Shown: positions 10,963 through 19,637 of the stretch, piece after piece
Numbering within the stretch: position 1 is the stretch's first letter
Layout of the letters: each line of letters starts with the position of its first letter
Position numbers and translations under genes: made by a program
DNA from: Neobittarella massiliensis (ex Bilen et al. 2018)
Lineage (GTDB): Bacteria; Bacillota; Clostridia; Oscillospirales; Ruminococcaceae
Length of the DNA: 64,000 nucleotides
NCBI RefSeq assembly: GCF_900289145.1
Contig: NZ_OKQO01000011.1
Location: 1-64,000, forward strand
Reading direction: 5' to 3'
The notes under the pieces: generated by a model
Told to the model about the DNA's origin: nothing
Database searches by the model: none
What the model saw: only the letters and a program-made list of their open reading frames with translations

Positions 10963-11979
10963 ATGGCCGCCACCTACGACCAGGTGCTGGGCTGCCTGCT
11001 CGGCGCCGCGGTGGGGGATGCGATGGGCGCCCCCACCGAGACCCGCACCATCGATATGATCAAGCATGACTTTGGCGGTTTCGTCACCGACCTGATCGAT
11101 TCCCCCCTCGACGCATACGCCAACGGCGCTCCCGCCGGCCACGTCACCGACGACTTTTCTCTCTCCTACCTCACCTGCTGGGCTTTTGTAAAAGATGGCG
11201 GCATCACCGCCAGTGCCGCCCACCGGGCGCTGGTAGAGTGGTCTCACCTGCCCGAGTTCTGCGACCCCTACGTGGGTCCCACCACGCTGGCCGCTATCGC
11301 CCGTATCGAGGCCGGCCAGCCACAGCCCGATATAGGCCGGGGACCGCTGTGCGACAACCTCTACACCTCTAACGGCGCGGCTATGAAATCCGGCCCCTTT
11401 GCCCTGTTTACACCTCACAGTCTCAGCGATACCATCGACGGTGCCATCACCGCCTGTCTGTGCACCCACCCCAATGTGGCGGCGCTGGCCGGGGCCTGCG
11501 CCGTATCGGCGGCAGTGTGGCAGGCGCTGCAGCCCGGCGCATCGCTCGACGACCTGATCGAGACCGGGATCTACGGCGCCGCAGAAGGGGCCCGGCGGGC
11601 ACAAAAGGTAGCCAAACCAGGCCCCGCCGCCAGCTACGAAAAGCGCATTCGTCTGGCTGTGTCTCTGGGGCTCTCCCATCAGGGCGATTTCGAGGGCGCC
11701 CTGCGGGCGATATCCGAAGTGATCGGCACCGGACTGCCGGCACTGGAGTCGGTTCCGGCGGTGTTCGGCTACATCGCCGCCAGCGGCGGCAACGCGCTGC
11801 AGGCCATCCAGTACGGGGTCAACGGCGGCGCCGATACCGACACCGTGGCCACCATGATCGGGGCTATCATGGGCGCTTACCGCGGCGCCGGTGCTTTTCC
11901 CGCCCACTATATCGATCTCATCGACGCGGTCAATCGCTACGACCTGCGCAGTCTGGCCACCGCTATCTGCGCCCTCTAA
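10963..11979 (+). CDS. ADP-ribosylglycohydrolase family protein
   Basis: 338-residue DraG/ADP-ribosylglycohydrolase-family enzyme, which removes or processes N-linked ADP-ribose or related ribosides. Start ATG immediately follows the TAG of the preceding gene, so translation is probably coupled; GGAGGAG lies inside the upstream gene end. Motifs kept: LGAAVGDAMGAPTE (about residues 11-24), VTDDFSLSY as the TDD metal motif, and GGADTDTVATMIGAI as the C-terminal metal motif. Probably a paralogue of the upstream gene, with matching blocks SYEKRIRLAVSLG and SLYRRIQLAVQLG. Last gene of the operon; a strong terminator lies 42 bases downstream. Confidence 0.88.
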   Translation: MAATYDQVLGCLLGAAVGDAMGAPTETRTIDMIKHDFGGFVTDLIDSPLDAYANGAPAGHVTDDFSLSYLTCWAFVKDGGITASAAHRALVEWSHLPEFCDPYVGPTTLAAIARIEAGQPQPDIGRGPLCDNLYTSNGAAMKSGPFALFTPHSLSDTIDGAITACLCTHPNVAALAGACAVSAAVWQALQPGASLDDLIETGIYGAAEGARRAQKVAKPGPAASYEKRIRLAVSLGLSHQGDFEGALRAISEVIGTGLPALESVPAVFGYIAASGGNALQAIQYGVNGGADTDTVATMIGAIMGAYRGAGAFPAHYIDLIDAVNRYDLRSLATAICAL

Positions 11980-12020
11980 TACGCCAAAAAAGCAGCTGGT
12001 GACAGGCATCAAAATCTAAA

Positions 12021-12065
12021 AAAACAGTGCTGGATGGGAACATGCTCCCATCCAGCACTGTTTTT
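12021..12065 (+). terminator. Terminator of the kinase/glycohydrolase operon
   Basis: Long stem AAACAGTGCTGGATGGGA/TCCCATCCAGCACTGTTT with a 6-base loop and following T-run. Confidence 0.9.
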
Positions 12066-12239
12066 CTGTTTTGTCAACGGCCCTGCGACCTCTGCCGCCT
12101 GTGCCGAGCACGGTGCCCTACCTGTGGTGCCACCGCTCTTTTTCATTTATCCGGCCGCTCCTGGTGGAAACAGCTTGAACCAGGCAGCGTCAGGCCCCTT
12201 TTTGGGGCATCATAGCCATACCGTAGCTACCTATATGTC

Positions 12240-12818
12240 CACGCACTGCGTGCCCATTTTTCTATATCGCTGGCCGGCGGCGCCCGGTCCCTACCATCCT
12301 CAAAATACTGCCGCGCCTGCCGGCAACTGTGCAGAGTTACCGCTTTGTGCGGGTAGGCCGGCAGTACCTGCCGTATATAGGGCAGCGTATGCATATAAAA
12401 GCCACCCAGCTACCCAGCCACCGCGGCAGATCCAGCAGTGAGTGCAGGTCCCCCCTTTTTTGTCGGGCAACATGCCCAGCTTGCGCTTTATAAAGCGTCC
12501 TAAAATACGCCGCCGGCAGATAGATCGGGGCAGACTCAAAAAAATCACGGTGTCAGCCCGCTCAAAATTGGGTGATAGCCAATCTATATATACCCCCTCT
12601 ATCACCCAAGTTTGGCCGCTGTAAAAATGCCCGCAGCAGCGCGTCTCGCTCTGCCGGATCGCACCGCGTACCATACGCTGCAGTGCGGTCCAAAACAGTC
12701 TTACAGGTTGCAGTGGGGCAAACTATGTACCCGGGTAACCCGGGCACCCACGGGTTGTGGGTCGACCGCTCGGTCAAATAGGTCTTGCCCGCTCCGCTGG
12801 GGACTAGCATATGCAGGC
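12240..12818 (-). pseudogene. Decayed P-loop kinase (adenylate-kinase-like 'topology modulation' family)
   Basis: Homology runs through several frames on the minus strand. A P-loop-like PSGAGKTYL (near 12800) opens one frame. A second frame carries WVIEGVYIDWLSPNFERADTVIFL and RILGRFIKRK (12670-12440). A third carries PHKAVTLHSCRQARQYF (12340-12290). Together they follow the order of the small P-loop kinases annotated as DNA topology modulation proteins. At least three frame changes break it; one coincides with a short tandem duplication near 12415. No intact copy is in the window. Confidence 0.7.
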
Positions 12819-12853
12819 GTATCGCTGTGTCCCCCCTCCCCCCACTTTTTCTT

Positions 12854-12888
12854 TAAAAAAATGCCCGGCGATTTTCGCCCGGCATTTT
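12854..12888 (-). terminator. Terminator of dehydrogenase/patatin pair
   Basis: Stem AAAATGCC...GGCATTTT with inner GGCGA/TCGCC; on the minus strand it is followed by a T-run. It lies just past the dehydrogenase stop. Confidence 0.75.
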
Positions 12889-12891
12889 CGT

Positions 12892-13860
12892 TTAATCGAG
12901 GTTGTTTACCACATTTTGCGGCCTGCCCTCTAAAAAGGCGCGCAGATTTTCTTCCAGCACCCCCATCAGCCGCTTTCTGGCGGCAAAGGTGGCCCAGGCT
13001 ATGTGTGGGGTCAGCAGACAGTTTTTGGCCTTTAAAAGCGGGTTATCGGGCAGTATGGGCTCCACCGCCACCACATCCAGCCCCGCTGCGTACAGCTTGC
13101 CGCTATCCAGCGCATCAGCCACCGCCTGCTCGTCTAACAGTCCGCCGCGGGCGGTGTTCAACAAAATGGCCCCGTCTTTCATCTTGGCGATAGCCACAGC
13201 GTCGATCATCTTTTCGGTCTCGGCAAACAGCGGGCAGTGCAGCGACAAAATATCGCTGCCCGCCAGCACCTCATCCAGCGCACAAAAGCGCAGCGTCTCG
13301 CTTTGGTACTGGGGCTTGGGGGTGCGGGTGTACACCAGCACCCGCATGCCCAACGCCTGAGCAATGGCCGCGGTGGCCATACCGGTATTGCCAAACCCCA
13401 CAATGCCAAAGGTCTTGTCTGCCAGCTCTATCTGCGGGGTCTCCCAGTAGGTAAAACCGTCGCAGTTTTGCCATCTCCCGCCGTGGACCGACTGGCTGTG
13501 CAGGCCCACCGCATTGGTGATCTCCAACAGCAGAGCGATCGTCATCTGCGCCACCGAGGCGGTGGAGTAGCTGGGCACGTTGCACACCGGTATGCCCCGC
13601 TCGGCCGCCGCCTCGATATCGATGATGTTGTACCCGGTGGCCAGCAGGCCGATAAAGCGCACCTGCGGGCAGGCGTCGAGTATTTCCCGGGTAATCACCG
13701 TCTTGTTAGAAAACACCACCTCGCAGCTGCCGATATGGGCGATGGTCTCGGCGGGGGCAGTGTAGTCGTAGCAGGTAAATTCGTCGCACAGGTCGCGCAG
13801 CCCGTCCCAGCTCAGGTCGCCCGGGTTCAGCGCGTACCCGTCCAGCACCACCGCCTTCAC
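12892..13860 (-). CDS. D-2-hydroxyacid dehydrogenase
   Basis: 322-residue NAD(P)-dependent D-isomer-specific 2-hydroxyacid dehydrogenase, glycerate-dehydrogenase-like. Rossmann motif GFGNTG at residues 155-160; catalytic Arg238 (NTARGG), Glu267 and His286 (TPHIAW) are all in place. The segment after the second beta strand is YTRTPKP, with Arg179 where NAD-specific enzymes have Asp, which favours NADPH. Its ATG overlaps the stop of the patatin gene (ATGA), so the two are translationally coupled. Substrate (hydroxypyruvate, glyoxylate or another 2-oxoacid) is not resolved. Confidence 0.9.
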   Translation of the reverse strand: MKAVVLDGYALNPGDLSWDGLRDLCDEFTCYDYTAPAETIAHIGSCEVVFSNKTVITREILDACPQVRFIGLLATGYNIIDIEAAAERGIPVCNVPSYSTASVAQMTIALLLEITNAVGLHSQSVHGGRWQNCDGFTYWETPQIELADKTFGIVGFGNTGMATAAIAQALGMRVLVYTRTPKPQYQSETLRFCALDEVLAGSDILSLHCPLFAETEKMIDAVAIAKMKDGAILLNTARGGLLDEQAVADALDSGKLYAAGLDVVAVEPILPDNPLLKAKNCLLTPHIAWATFAARKRLMGVLEENLRAFLEGRPQNVVNNLD

Positions 13861-14756
13861 TGCTCGGCCTCCGGCACAGTATCTGCTCGTTCATTTTCTG
13901 GGGCTTCTTTTTGTAAAAAGTCCTGTAGGGCAGCATAGTGGCTGGCCGCGTCCTGATAGCCCAGATCATACAGCGCCAGCAGCTCCTCTTTTTTGGCGCT
14001 CAGCCGGCCGATCTTAATGGCCTTTGAGGGCCTGATAACAAAGGCTGTGCCCGCCTGCTCCAGCGCGGCCAGTTCTTCCAGCTGGCGGTTGTAGGTCTCC
14101 GGCCGGTCTTTGATGCTCTTGAGCAGCAGCGGAAAGTCCTTGTAGAGACTCTTGATAAACAGGTAACTGATCGAGGGCTTTTTGCGGTATCCGTCAGGCC
14201 GGGTGAGGATGACCACACACCGGTCGTTGCCGTCGGCCAGCGCGTGTCCATAAGGGATAGAGTCAGAGAGCCCGCCGTCCAGATAGGCCCCGTCCCCCAT
14301 CACCACCATGGGCGCCACCAGCGGCAGCGAGGAGGAGGCCCGCACCGCCGTCATGTCGCGGCCCATATCCGCTTTTTCGTAGTACTCGCACAGGCCGGTG
14401 TAGCAGTTGGTGCAGGTGCTCACAAAACGGGCGGGGTTCTGCTCGTAGGCGTCGTAGTCAAAGGGAAGTATCTCGTTGGGTATCTCGTCGAACAGGTAGT
14501 CCAGGTTCAAAAAGGTGCCGTTTTTCATCAGCTGCCCCAGCCCTTTATATTTGCTGGTGTGCAGCAGTTCGGTGTTGATCTTTTTGGTGCGCCCGATCTG
14601 CCCCGACAAATAGCCGGTGGCGTTGCAGGCTCCGGCCGAGGTGCCGATCACATACGGAAAAGCCAGCTCGTGCTCCATAAAGTAGTCCAGTACACCGGCG
14701 GTGTAGGTGCCGCGCAGGCCACCGCCCTCTAGTACCAGTGCGGTCTTATCATCCAT
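13857..14756 (-). CDS. Patatin-like phospholipase
   Basis: 299-residue patatin-family serine acyl hydrolase. The oxyanion motif GGGLRG (residues 11-16), the nucleophile elbow GTSAG with Ser40, and the catalytic aspartate in DGG (Asp160) are all intact, so it is likely an active lipid or phospholipid hydrolase. No signal peptide: cytosolic or peripheral. The C-terminal extension (about residues 200-299) is typical of the bacterial YjjU-like group. First gene of a two-gene operon with the dehydrogenase; the start is ATG 14756, because an ATG seven bases further upstream soon meets a stop. Confidence 0.9.
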   Translation of the reverse strand: MDDKTALVLEGGGLRGTYTAGVLDYFMEHELAFPYVIGTSAGACNATGYLSGQIGRTKKINTELLHTSKYKGLGQLMKNGTFLNLDYLFDEIPNEILPFDYDAYEQNPARFVSTCTNCYTGLCEYYEKADMGRDMTAVRASSSLPLVAPMVVMGDGAYLDGGLSDSIPYGHALADGNDRCVVILTRPDGYRKKPSISYLFIKSLYKDFPLLLKSIKDRPETYNRQLEELAALEQAGTAFVIRPSKAIKIGRLSAKKEELLALYDLGYQDAASHYAALQDFLQKEAPENERADTVPEAEQ

Positions 14757-14879
14757 GGGTCATGCCTCTCTCTTTATTAAATGTGCCGCCGTCCGCCCGG
14801 CGGTCCGTTTGGTTTTTCTCACAGGGTACAGCTACCGTATACCGGCGCCCAGGTCTGTCCGGTAGCGGTCTGTCAAAAA

Positions 14880-15401
14880 CTTACCTTAAGGCAGCTGGTC
14901 CGGCCACCCGGCGCCGCAGTGCCGCGTCGTGCTCTGCAAAGGTGATGTTTTCACTGTCACGGGCAAAAAGCACCCGCCGCAATCCCCGTTCGCGGCACTC
15001 CGGTAACGCCAAAAGAAGCCTCTCGTCGCCGCCATTGGGGGTGGATTCTGTATCTGTATCCGATACACCCGCCAAACTGTTGCAGACAGCTGTTTAGCCG
15101 GCGGCAAATATCGGTCACCCCCACCAGCTGCCCACCTGACCGGTGCTGGTCAGGCAGCGTAGTTGGCCAGCGCCGGCTCGGCGGGCACCGTGTCCCCGCT
15201 GCCACTGCGGCTGGCGCGCACCCACCGGTACCAGCGGTCGTAGTCCGGGTGCCCCACCGGCGCAGCAACATCATCCAGGCTATCGCCCCGCCCTATAAAA
15301 GTCGCCCGGCAAGCGAGCACCGCCCGCCGGTCATCCGGTACCGGCAGCATTAGCTCGATGTGCGTCCCGCCCGCGAGCGCCGCTCCTGTGCCTGCCCCCA
15401 T
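14880..15401 (-). pseudogene. Decayed GNAT-family N-acetyltransferase
   Basis: Pieces of one GNAT acetyltransferase lie in order on the minus strand but in different frames. First come LMLPVPDDRRAVLACR and GHPDYDRWYRWVRAS (15350-15200). An in-frame stop follows ANYAA at 15150. Then QLVGVTDICRRLNSCLQQFGG CIGY (about 15125-15040) and finally ECRERGLRRVLFARDSEN (about 15005-14945), the usual acetyl-CoA-site helix region. At least two frameshifts and one stop are needed. Recognisable by the conserved order 'GQLVG-DIR-LN-GGHIGY-...-RGL-RVL-DN' of this family. Confidence 0.72.
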
Positions 15402-15413
15402 CCGCTCAATATT

Positions 15414-16025
15414 TTAAGCGCCGGCCAGGTTCGATACGAACAGCGCGCAGTAGCTGTCGTCGGCGTAGTACAGGTAATGGATCTTCTCGCGGCTGTACTC
15501 CCAGGTGTCGCCGGTGTCGTCCTTGTCCTTTTTCTTTTTGAATTTATCGTCCTGCAGCGCGTCGATCACCTCGCCGCTACCCTCTACCGGCAGCGTCTTA
15601 TCCAGCGCCAAGAACAGCGGCGGCGCGTACTGGGCCACCGCATCCAGGTCGGTCTGGCCGGTGGGCCACTGGTAGTTGGCGCTGATGACCTTACCGTCGT
15701 CGTTGAGCTGCACCTTCAGCAGCAGGTCTCCCTGTTCGGTGGCGATCTTATACTGGTACAGCTCCTCTTTGCCCTGTTTGCCCTCAGCCTGCCGCTGAGC
15801 AGCTGCCGTCAGGCCGCGCTCCTCGCAGATCTTGGTATACGAGGCGTCAAACTCCTCCAGCGATACCAGATTTGCATCGCCCTTGAGCGCGTGCAGCGCG
15901 GTGCTGATGGCCAGCACCACCACGGCGGCTATGGCCGCCAGCAGCATGGTCCACACAAAGTGCTTTACGTTGGGGCTCATCTTATAGGGGTGGGTCTGCA
16001 CAGTTCTCTTTACTTTCTTTGGCAT
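15414..16025 (-). CDS. Single-pass membrane-anchored protein, unknown
   Basis: 203 residues: short basic N-terminus, one transmembrane helix (about residues 26-46, MLLAAIAAVVVLAISTAL), then an extracytoplasmic-type domain of about 155 residues with no cysteine pair or catalytic motif I recognise, a lysine/aspartate-rich stretch (KFKKKKDKDD) and an aromatic-rich end (HYLYYADDSY). It lies 14 bases downstream of nrdG and probably shares its transcript. Function unknown; topology is inferred from the positive-inside rule. Confidence 0.6.
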   Translation of the reverse strand: MPKKVKRTVQTHPYKMSPNVKHFVWTMLLAAIAAVVVLAISTALHALKGDANLVSLEEFDASYTKICEERGLTAAAQRQAEGKQGKEELYQYKIATEQGDLLLKVQLNDDGKVISANYQWPTGQTDLDAVAQYAPPLFLALDKTLPVEGSGEVIDALQDDKFKKKKDKDDTGDTWEYSREKIHYLYYADDSYCALFVSNLAGA

Positions 16026-16039
16026 GGTCCATCTCCTTT

Positions 16040-16594
16040 TTACATCTCTACATCGGTACGGTCATCTGAAAACGTCATATCTTCGCGGGTAACAGCTCTC
16101 TTTTCCCGCAGGCTGTCGGGCAGGTATACGATGCGCTGGTTGTCGCTTCCCCGCCACCGCAAAAGCAGATTTTTCTGCGCCAAAATAAAGCGGCCGTCCA
16201 CCAGGTAGTCACACCGGCTCAGCAGCTCTATCACCGCCGGCTCGCGCTCGGCCCGCGAAAGCAGCTCCTCAAAGGTATAGCCCGAGTAGACGATGATGTT
16301 CTTTCCCCGCTGCCGCAGCGCGCCGGCCAGCACCGCCAGCGGCTCCGGCTGGCTAAACGGCTCGCCGCCGCTCAGCGTCACGCCCGATACCAGCGGGTTT
16401 TTGTCCACCGCGTCTAAGATCTTCTGCAGTGAGCAGTCGTATCCCCCCGCCGGGTCATGGGTCTGGGGGTTGTGGCAGCCGGGGCAGCGGTGGGGGCAGC
16501 CCTGCACGAACAGCGTAAAGCGCAGGCCCGGCCCGTCCACGATCGAGTCCTGCACCACACCGGCAATGCGCAGGGTGATATCTGCATAGTTCAT
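16040..16594 (-). CDS. nrdG: Anaerobic ribonucleotide reductase activating enzyme
   Basis: 184-residue radical SAM activase that installs the glycyl radical on NrdD. The radical-SAM cluster motif is QGCPHRCPGC with Cys33, Cys37 and Cys40 (CX3CX2C); GPGLRFTLFVQG before it and LSGGEPF after it are typical of NrdG. Preceded by AAGGAG. It is separated from nrdD by an ABC-F gene and a PfkB kinase, all on the same strand, unlike the usual nrdDG pair. Its target glycine appears to be on a separate small protein (19888-20058). Confidence 0.93.
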   Translation of the reverse strand: MNYADITLRIAGVVQDSIVDGPGLRFTLFVQGCPHRCPGCHNPQTHDPAGGYDCSLQKILDAVDKNPLVSGVTLSGGEPFSQPEPLAVLAGALRQRGKNIIVYSGYTFEELLSRAEREPAVIELLSRCDYLVDGRFILAQKNLLLRWRGSDNQRIVYLPDSLREKRAVTREDMTFSDDRTDVEM

Positions 16595-16676
16595 GGGTAC
16601 GCTCCTTTATCTCTGGCAGCGGGCACACCGCCCAGCCGCCGGTTTTTCGGTGTCTCAAGCAGTTGGTATAGTGGCG

Positions 16677-18461
16677 CTATTGCCCCTTTTGGGCGGTAAT
16701 GCGGTCGTTTAAGTCGTTTAGGTATACCCAGCGCTCCATCTTCTCGTCCAGCTGGGCCTGCAGCGCCTCTTTTTGGTCAAGCAGCTCCTGCAGTTTGGCA
16801 AAGTCGCGGGCAGCTTTTTCTATCTGCCCCTCCAGCTCGCTGAGCGTCTCTTCCAGCGCGGCAATATCGCCGTCTATCTCGGCAAACTCCCGTTCCTCTT
16901 TAAACGAAAAGCGCAGCGGCCGCTCCTTTTTGGGGCGGGGCGCGGCCCTACTTTCCTTTGGGGCGGCAGTGGCGGCCTGGGGCTGGGGCCGCTTTTGCAG
17001 GTAGTCGGTGTAGCCGCCCAGGTACTGGCACACCTGCCCCTGCCCCTCAAAGCAAAATATGCGCTGTGCCACCCGGTCTAAAAAGTAGCGGTCGTGCGAC
17101 ACCGTCACCACCGCCCCCGAAAAGCTGTCCAGGTAGTCCTCTAAAATGGTCAGCGTCTGGATATCCAGGTCGTTGGTGGGCTCGTCTAAAAACAGCACAT
17201 TGGGCGCCTGCATCAAAATGCCCAGCAAATACAGCCGCCGCTGCTCCCCGCCCGACAGGCGGCCGATCTCGGTGTGCTGCATGTCGCCGTCAAACAAAAA
17301 GCGCTCCATCATCTGGCTGGCCGTCATAGTACCGTCGGCAGTCTGTACGTTCTCGGCGATCTCGCGGATGTAGTCGATGGCCCGCTGTGTCTGGTCGAGT
17401 TCGTCGCAGGTCTGGCGAAAATAGCCCAGCTTTACCGTCTGCCCCACGTCCACACTGCCGCTGTCGGGCAGTATATCGCCGGCCAACATGCCCAGCAGGG
17501 TGGTCTTGCCGCAGCCGTTGGGGCCAATAATGCCCACCCGGTCGTCCCGCGGCATCAAATACGAAAAGTCGTCCACCAGCACCTGCTGGCCGTACTGTTT
17601 TCTCAGGTGCTCGGCGTCGAGCGTCTTGCGCCCCAGGCGAGAGCTCAGCGAAGAAAACGCCACCTGCCCCTCGGCGGCCGGCGCCTCCCGCTCAGAAAGC
17701 TGCTGGTACCGCTCGATGCGGCCGCGGCTCTTGGTACCTCTGGCGCGGGCGCCCCGCTGCAGCCAGGCCAGCTCTTTTTTCAAAATGCTCTGGCGCTTTC
17801 TCTCGCTGGCGGCGGCCATCTCCTGCCTCTCGGCCCGGCCCTGTACATAGGCGCTGTAGCTGCCCGGGTACAGGTGCAGCTGACCGCGGTCCAGCTCGGC
17901 GATCTGGCCCACCACCCGGTCTAAAAAGTAGCGGTCGTGGGTCACCATCAAAACAGCGCCCCGGTAGCCGGCCAAATAGCTCTCCAGCCAGGTCACCATG
18001 TCGGTGTCCAGGTGGTTGGTGGGCTCGTCCAGTATCAGCAGCTCGCTGGGGGCCACCAGCGCCGCGGCGATGGCCGCCCGCTTCTGCTGCCCGCCCGACA
18101 ATCTGCCCGCCGGCGCGTCGTGCTGGCTGAGCCCCAACCGGTTGAGGATCGACTTGGCCTCATAGGCCTTTTGCTCCCGCTGTCCCGGCTCAATGGCCGA
18201 CAATACGTACGAGAGCACCGTGTGCTCCGGCGGGATGCGGGTATCCTGCGCCAGGTAGGCGATACGCACCCCGCCGGCGCGGTCGATGTGCCCGCTGTCC
18301 GGCGGCTCCAGTCCGGCTAAAATGCGCAGCAGGCTGCTCTTGCCGGTGCCGTTTTGGCCGATGAGACCGATCTTGTCCCCCTGGCCGATATACAGGCTGC
18401 AGCCCCGCAGCAGCGGGCGCTGGCCGTATTGTAGATACAGGTCTTTGGCGTGTAAGTACAT
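16677..18461 (-). CDS. ABC-F family ATPase, Uup-like
   Basis: 594-residue cytosolic ABC-F protein: two ABC ATPase domains in one chain and no membrane segments; the family acts at the ribosome. First domain: GQNGTGKSS, LSGGQQKRAAIA, LLILDEPTNHLD. Second: GPNGCGKTT, LSGGEQRRLYLL, VLFLDEPTNDLD. The linker is basic (KRQSILKKELAWLQRGARARG) and the last about 80 residues form an acidic/basic coiled coil, as in Uup. ATG 18461 (GAGG upstream) is preferred to an in-frame start 36 bases earlier. Antibiotic-resistance versus housekeeping role cannot be decided from sequence. Confidence 0.88.
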   Translation of the reverse strand: MYLHAKDLYLQYGQRPLLRGCSLYIGQGDKIGLIGQNGTGKSSLLRILAGLEPPDSGHIDRAGGVRIAYLAQDTRIPPEHTVLSYVLSAIEPGQREQKAYEAKSILNRLGLSQHDAPAGRLSGGQQKRAAIAAALVAPSELLILDEPTNHLDTDMVTWLESYLAGYRGAVLMVTHDRYFLDRVVGQIAELDRGQLHLYPGSYSAYVQGRAERQEMAAASERKRQSILKKELAWLQRGARARGTKSRGRIERYQQLSEREAPAAEGQVAFSSLSSRLGRKTLDAEHLRKQYGQQVLVDDFSYLMPRDDRVGIIGPNGCGKTTLLGMLAGDILPDSGSVDVGQTVKLGYFRQTCDELDQTQRAIDYIREIAENVQTADGTMTASQMMERFLFDGDMQHTEIGRLSGGEQRRLYLLGILMQAPNVLFLDEPTNDLDIQTLTILEDYLDSFSGAVVTVSHDRYFLDRVAQRIFCFEGQGQVCQYLGGYTDYLQKRPQPQAATAAPKESRAAPRPKKERPLRFSFKEEREFAEIDGDIAALEETLSELEGQIEKAARDFAKLQELLDQKEALQAQLDEKMERWVYLNDLNDRITAQKGQ

Positions 18462-18550
18462 GGGTGCCTCGTTCCTCTTTCCCGGTGTGCCCGGCACAGC
18501 TGCCCCGGGCCTGTCCGCCGCCCGGTACCGGGCGCGGCCGTATACCTGCT

Positions 18551-18578
18551 ATTATAGCATAAAATGCGGCCAATACAA
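18551..18578 (-). promoter_or_regulatory. Promoter of the ABC-F gene
   Basis: Minus strand TTGTAT (18578-18573), 16-base spacer, TGC-extended TATAAT (18556-18551); about 90 bases before the ATG at 18461. It abuts the preceding gene's terminator. Confidence 0.55.
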
Positions 18579-18607
18579 AAAGGACCGGCCGCAAAAATGG
18601 CCGGTCC
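18577..18607 (-). terminator. Terminator of the minus-strand PfkB gene
   Basis: GGACCGGCC/GGCCGGTCC stem with an 8-base loop; T-run on the minus strand. Confidence 0.8.
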
Positions 18608-18630
18608 TCTCATGTTTTGCAAACAGAGGT

Positions 18631-19551
18631 CTACTTGTCCTTCAGCTCGTCGTAGTACTTGTGGGCCAGCTCCATAATGTGGGCGCTGGTCTCGGCGGTG
18701 GTCTTGGGGTAGGGGCCGTACTGCAGCAGGTTGTAGGCGGCGGCCAGGTTCGACATGATGCAGGTCATCAGGTGGTCGTTGCCCTCGAACCAGGCGTACA
18801 TCGAGGCGGCGGTAGAGCAGTTTCCGCAGCCGGTCTGGTCTACGAACTCGCCCACATCTATGCTGGGGGCAAAGGCGTATTTGCCGTCGGCCACCATGTA
18901 CGAGCCCTTCGAGCCCACCCGGTAAAAACAGGGCTTGCCGTAGGCCAGCAGTTTTTCCAGCACTTCCTCCTCGGTCTCTACGCCGAACAGCGCAAACGAC
19001 TCGGGCTTGTTCATGGTGTACATGTCCACCTGGTCGATGATCTCCCAGGCCTTCTGCCGCAGCTCGGGCTTTATCAGCATGTTCGAGGGGGGCTCCCACA
19101 TGATCTTGCAGCCGGTGGCGCGAATGTCCCCCAGATGGGCCATGACCGGCTCGCTCTCGTGGCAGTCCAGATACATGGCTTTGGCGCCTTTGCACACCGC
19201 CAGTATCTGTTCGCCGGTAATGTCGGTCTTTTCGCGGTTGCGCTTGGAAAATTCCTCCCCGTAGATGGAGTACTCGTAGTACTGGCCGTCGGGATAGTAC
19301 TTGACGATATTGTAGTGGGTGTGCTCCAACACGTCAGAGAGACCGTCGCGCTTCAGGTTGTTGTCGTCCATCCACTGGCCGTAATACTTCTCAAAGTCAG
19401 GTCCCACGTTCGAGACGTACAGCACATTGTCGGTAAACAGCCGCACCCCTTCCAGGGCAAAGATGGCCCCGCCCAGGTGGCAGTCGCTCTTGGTGCCGTC
19501 GGCGAACACCACGTCGTTGGTGATGGTGATGCCAGCTACGATATAATCCAT
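18631..19551 (-). CDS. PfkB-like carbohydrate kinase with altered catalytic motif
   Basis: 306 residues with the PfkB fold: HLGGAIFALEG near residues 25-36 is the substrate-side glycine motif. The C-terminal signature, normally DTTGAGD, reads DQTGCGN (residues 238-244), so the catalytic base Asp is Asn244. The surrounding GNCSTAASMYAWFEG is otherwise well conserved, so this is not random decay; it may mark a subfamily with a changed reaction. Excellent ribosome-binding site (GGAGGAGG). Monocistronic between its own promoter and terminator. Kinase activity is uncertain. Confidence 0.75.
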   Translation of the reverse strand: MDYIVAGITITNDVVFADGTKSDCHLGGAIFALEGVRLFTDNVLYVSNVGPDFEKYYGQWMDDNNLKRDGLSDVLEHTHYNIVKYYPDGQYYEYSIYGEEFSKRNREKTDITGEQILAVCKGAKAMYLDCHESEPVMAHLGDIRATGCKIMWEPPSNMLIKPELRQKAWEIIDQVDMYTMNKPESFALFGVETEEEVLEKLLAYGKPCFYRVGSKGSYMVADGKYAFAPSIDVGEFVDQTGCGNCSTAASMYAWFEGNDHLMTCIMSNLAAAYNLLQYGPYPKTTAETSAHIMELAHKYYDELKDK

Positions 19552-19585
19552 ATAAAAACCTCCTCCAAAGTCCTGCCGCTACATA

Positions 19586-19620
19586 AAAAACAGCGCGGGA
19601 GAGAAACCCCACCCCGCTGT
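19586..19620 (-). terminator. Terminator-like hairpin in the leader of the PfkB gene
   Basis: Minus strand ACAGCGGGG...CCCGCGCTGT then TTTTTT. It lies between a good promoter (19638-19666) and the PfkB start, so it is either an attenuator or a backstop terminator for the nrdD transcript. Confidence 0.6.
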
Positions 19621-19637
19621 GTGTCGGTCATACCCCT

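Noticed and set aside
10183-12012. 609-codon minus-strand frame across the ADP-ribosylglycohydrolase genes
   Set aside because: Antisense of two genes with intact family motifs; no protein features of its own.
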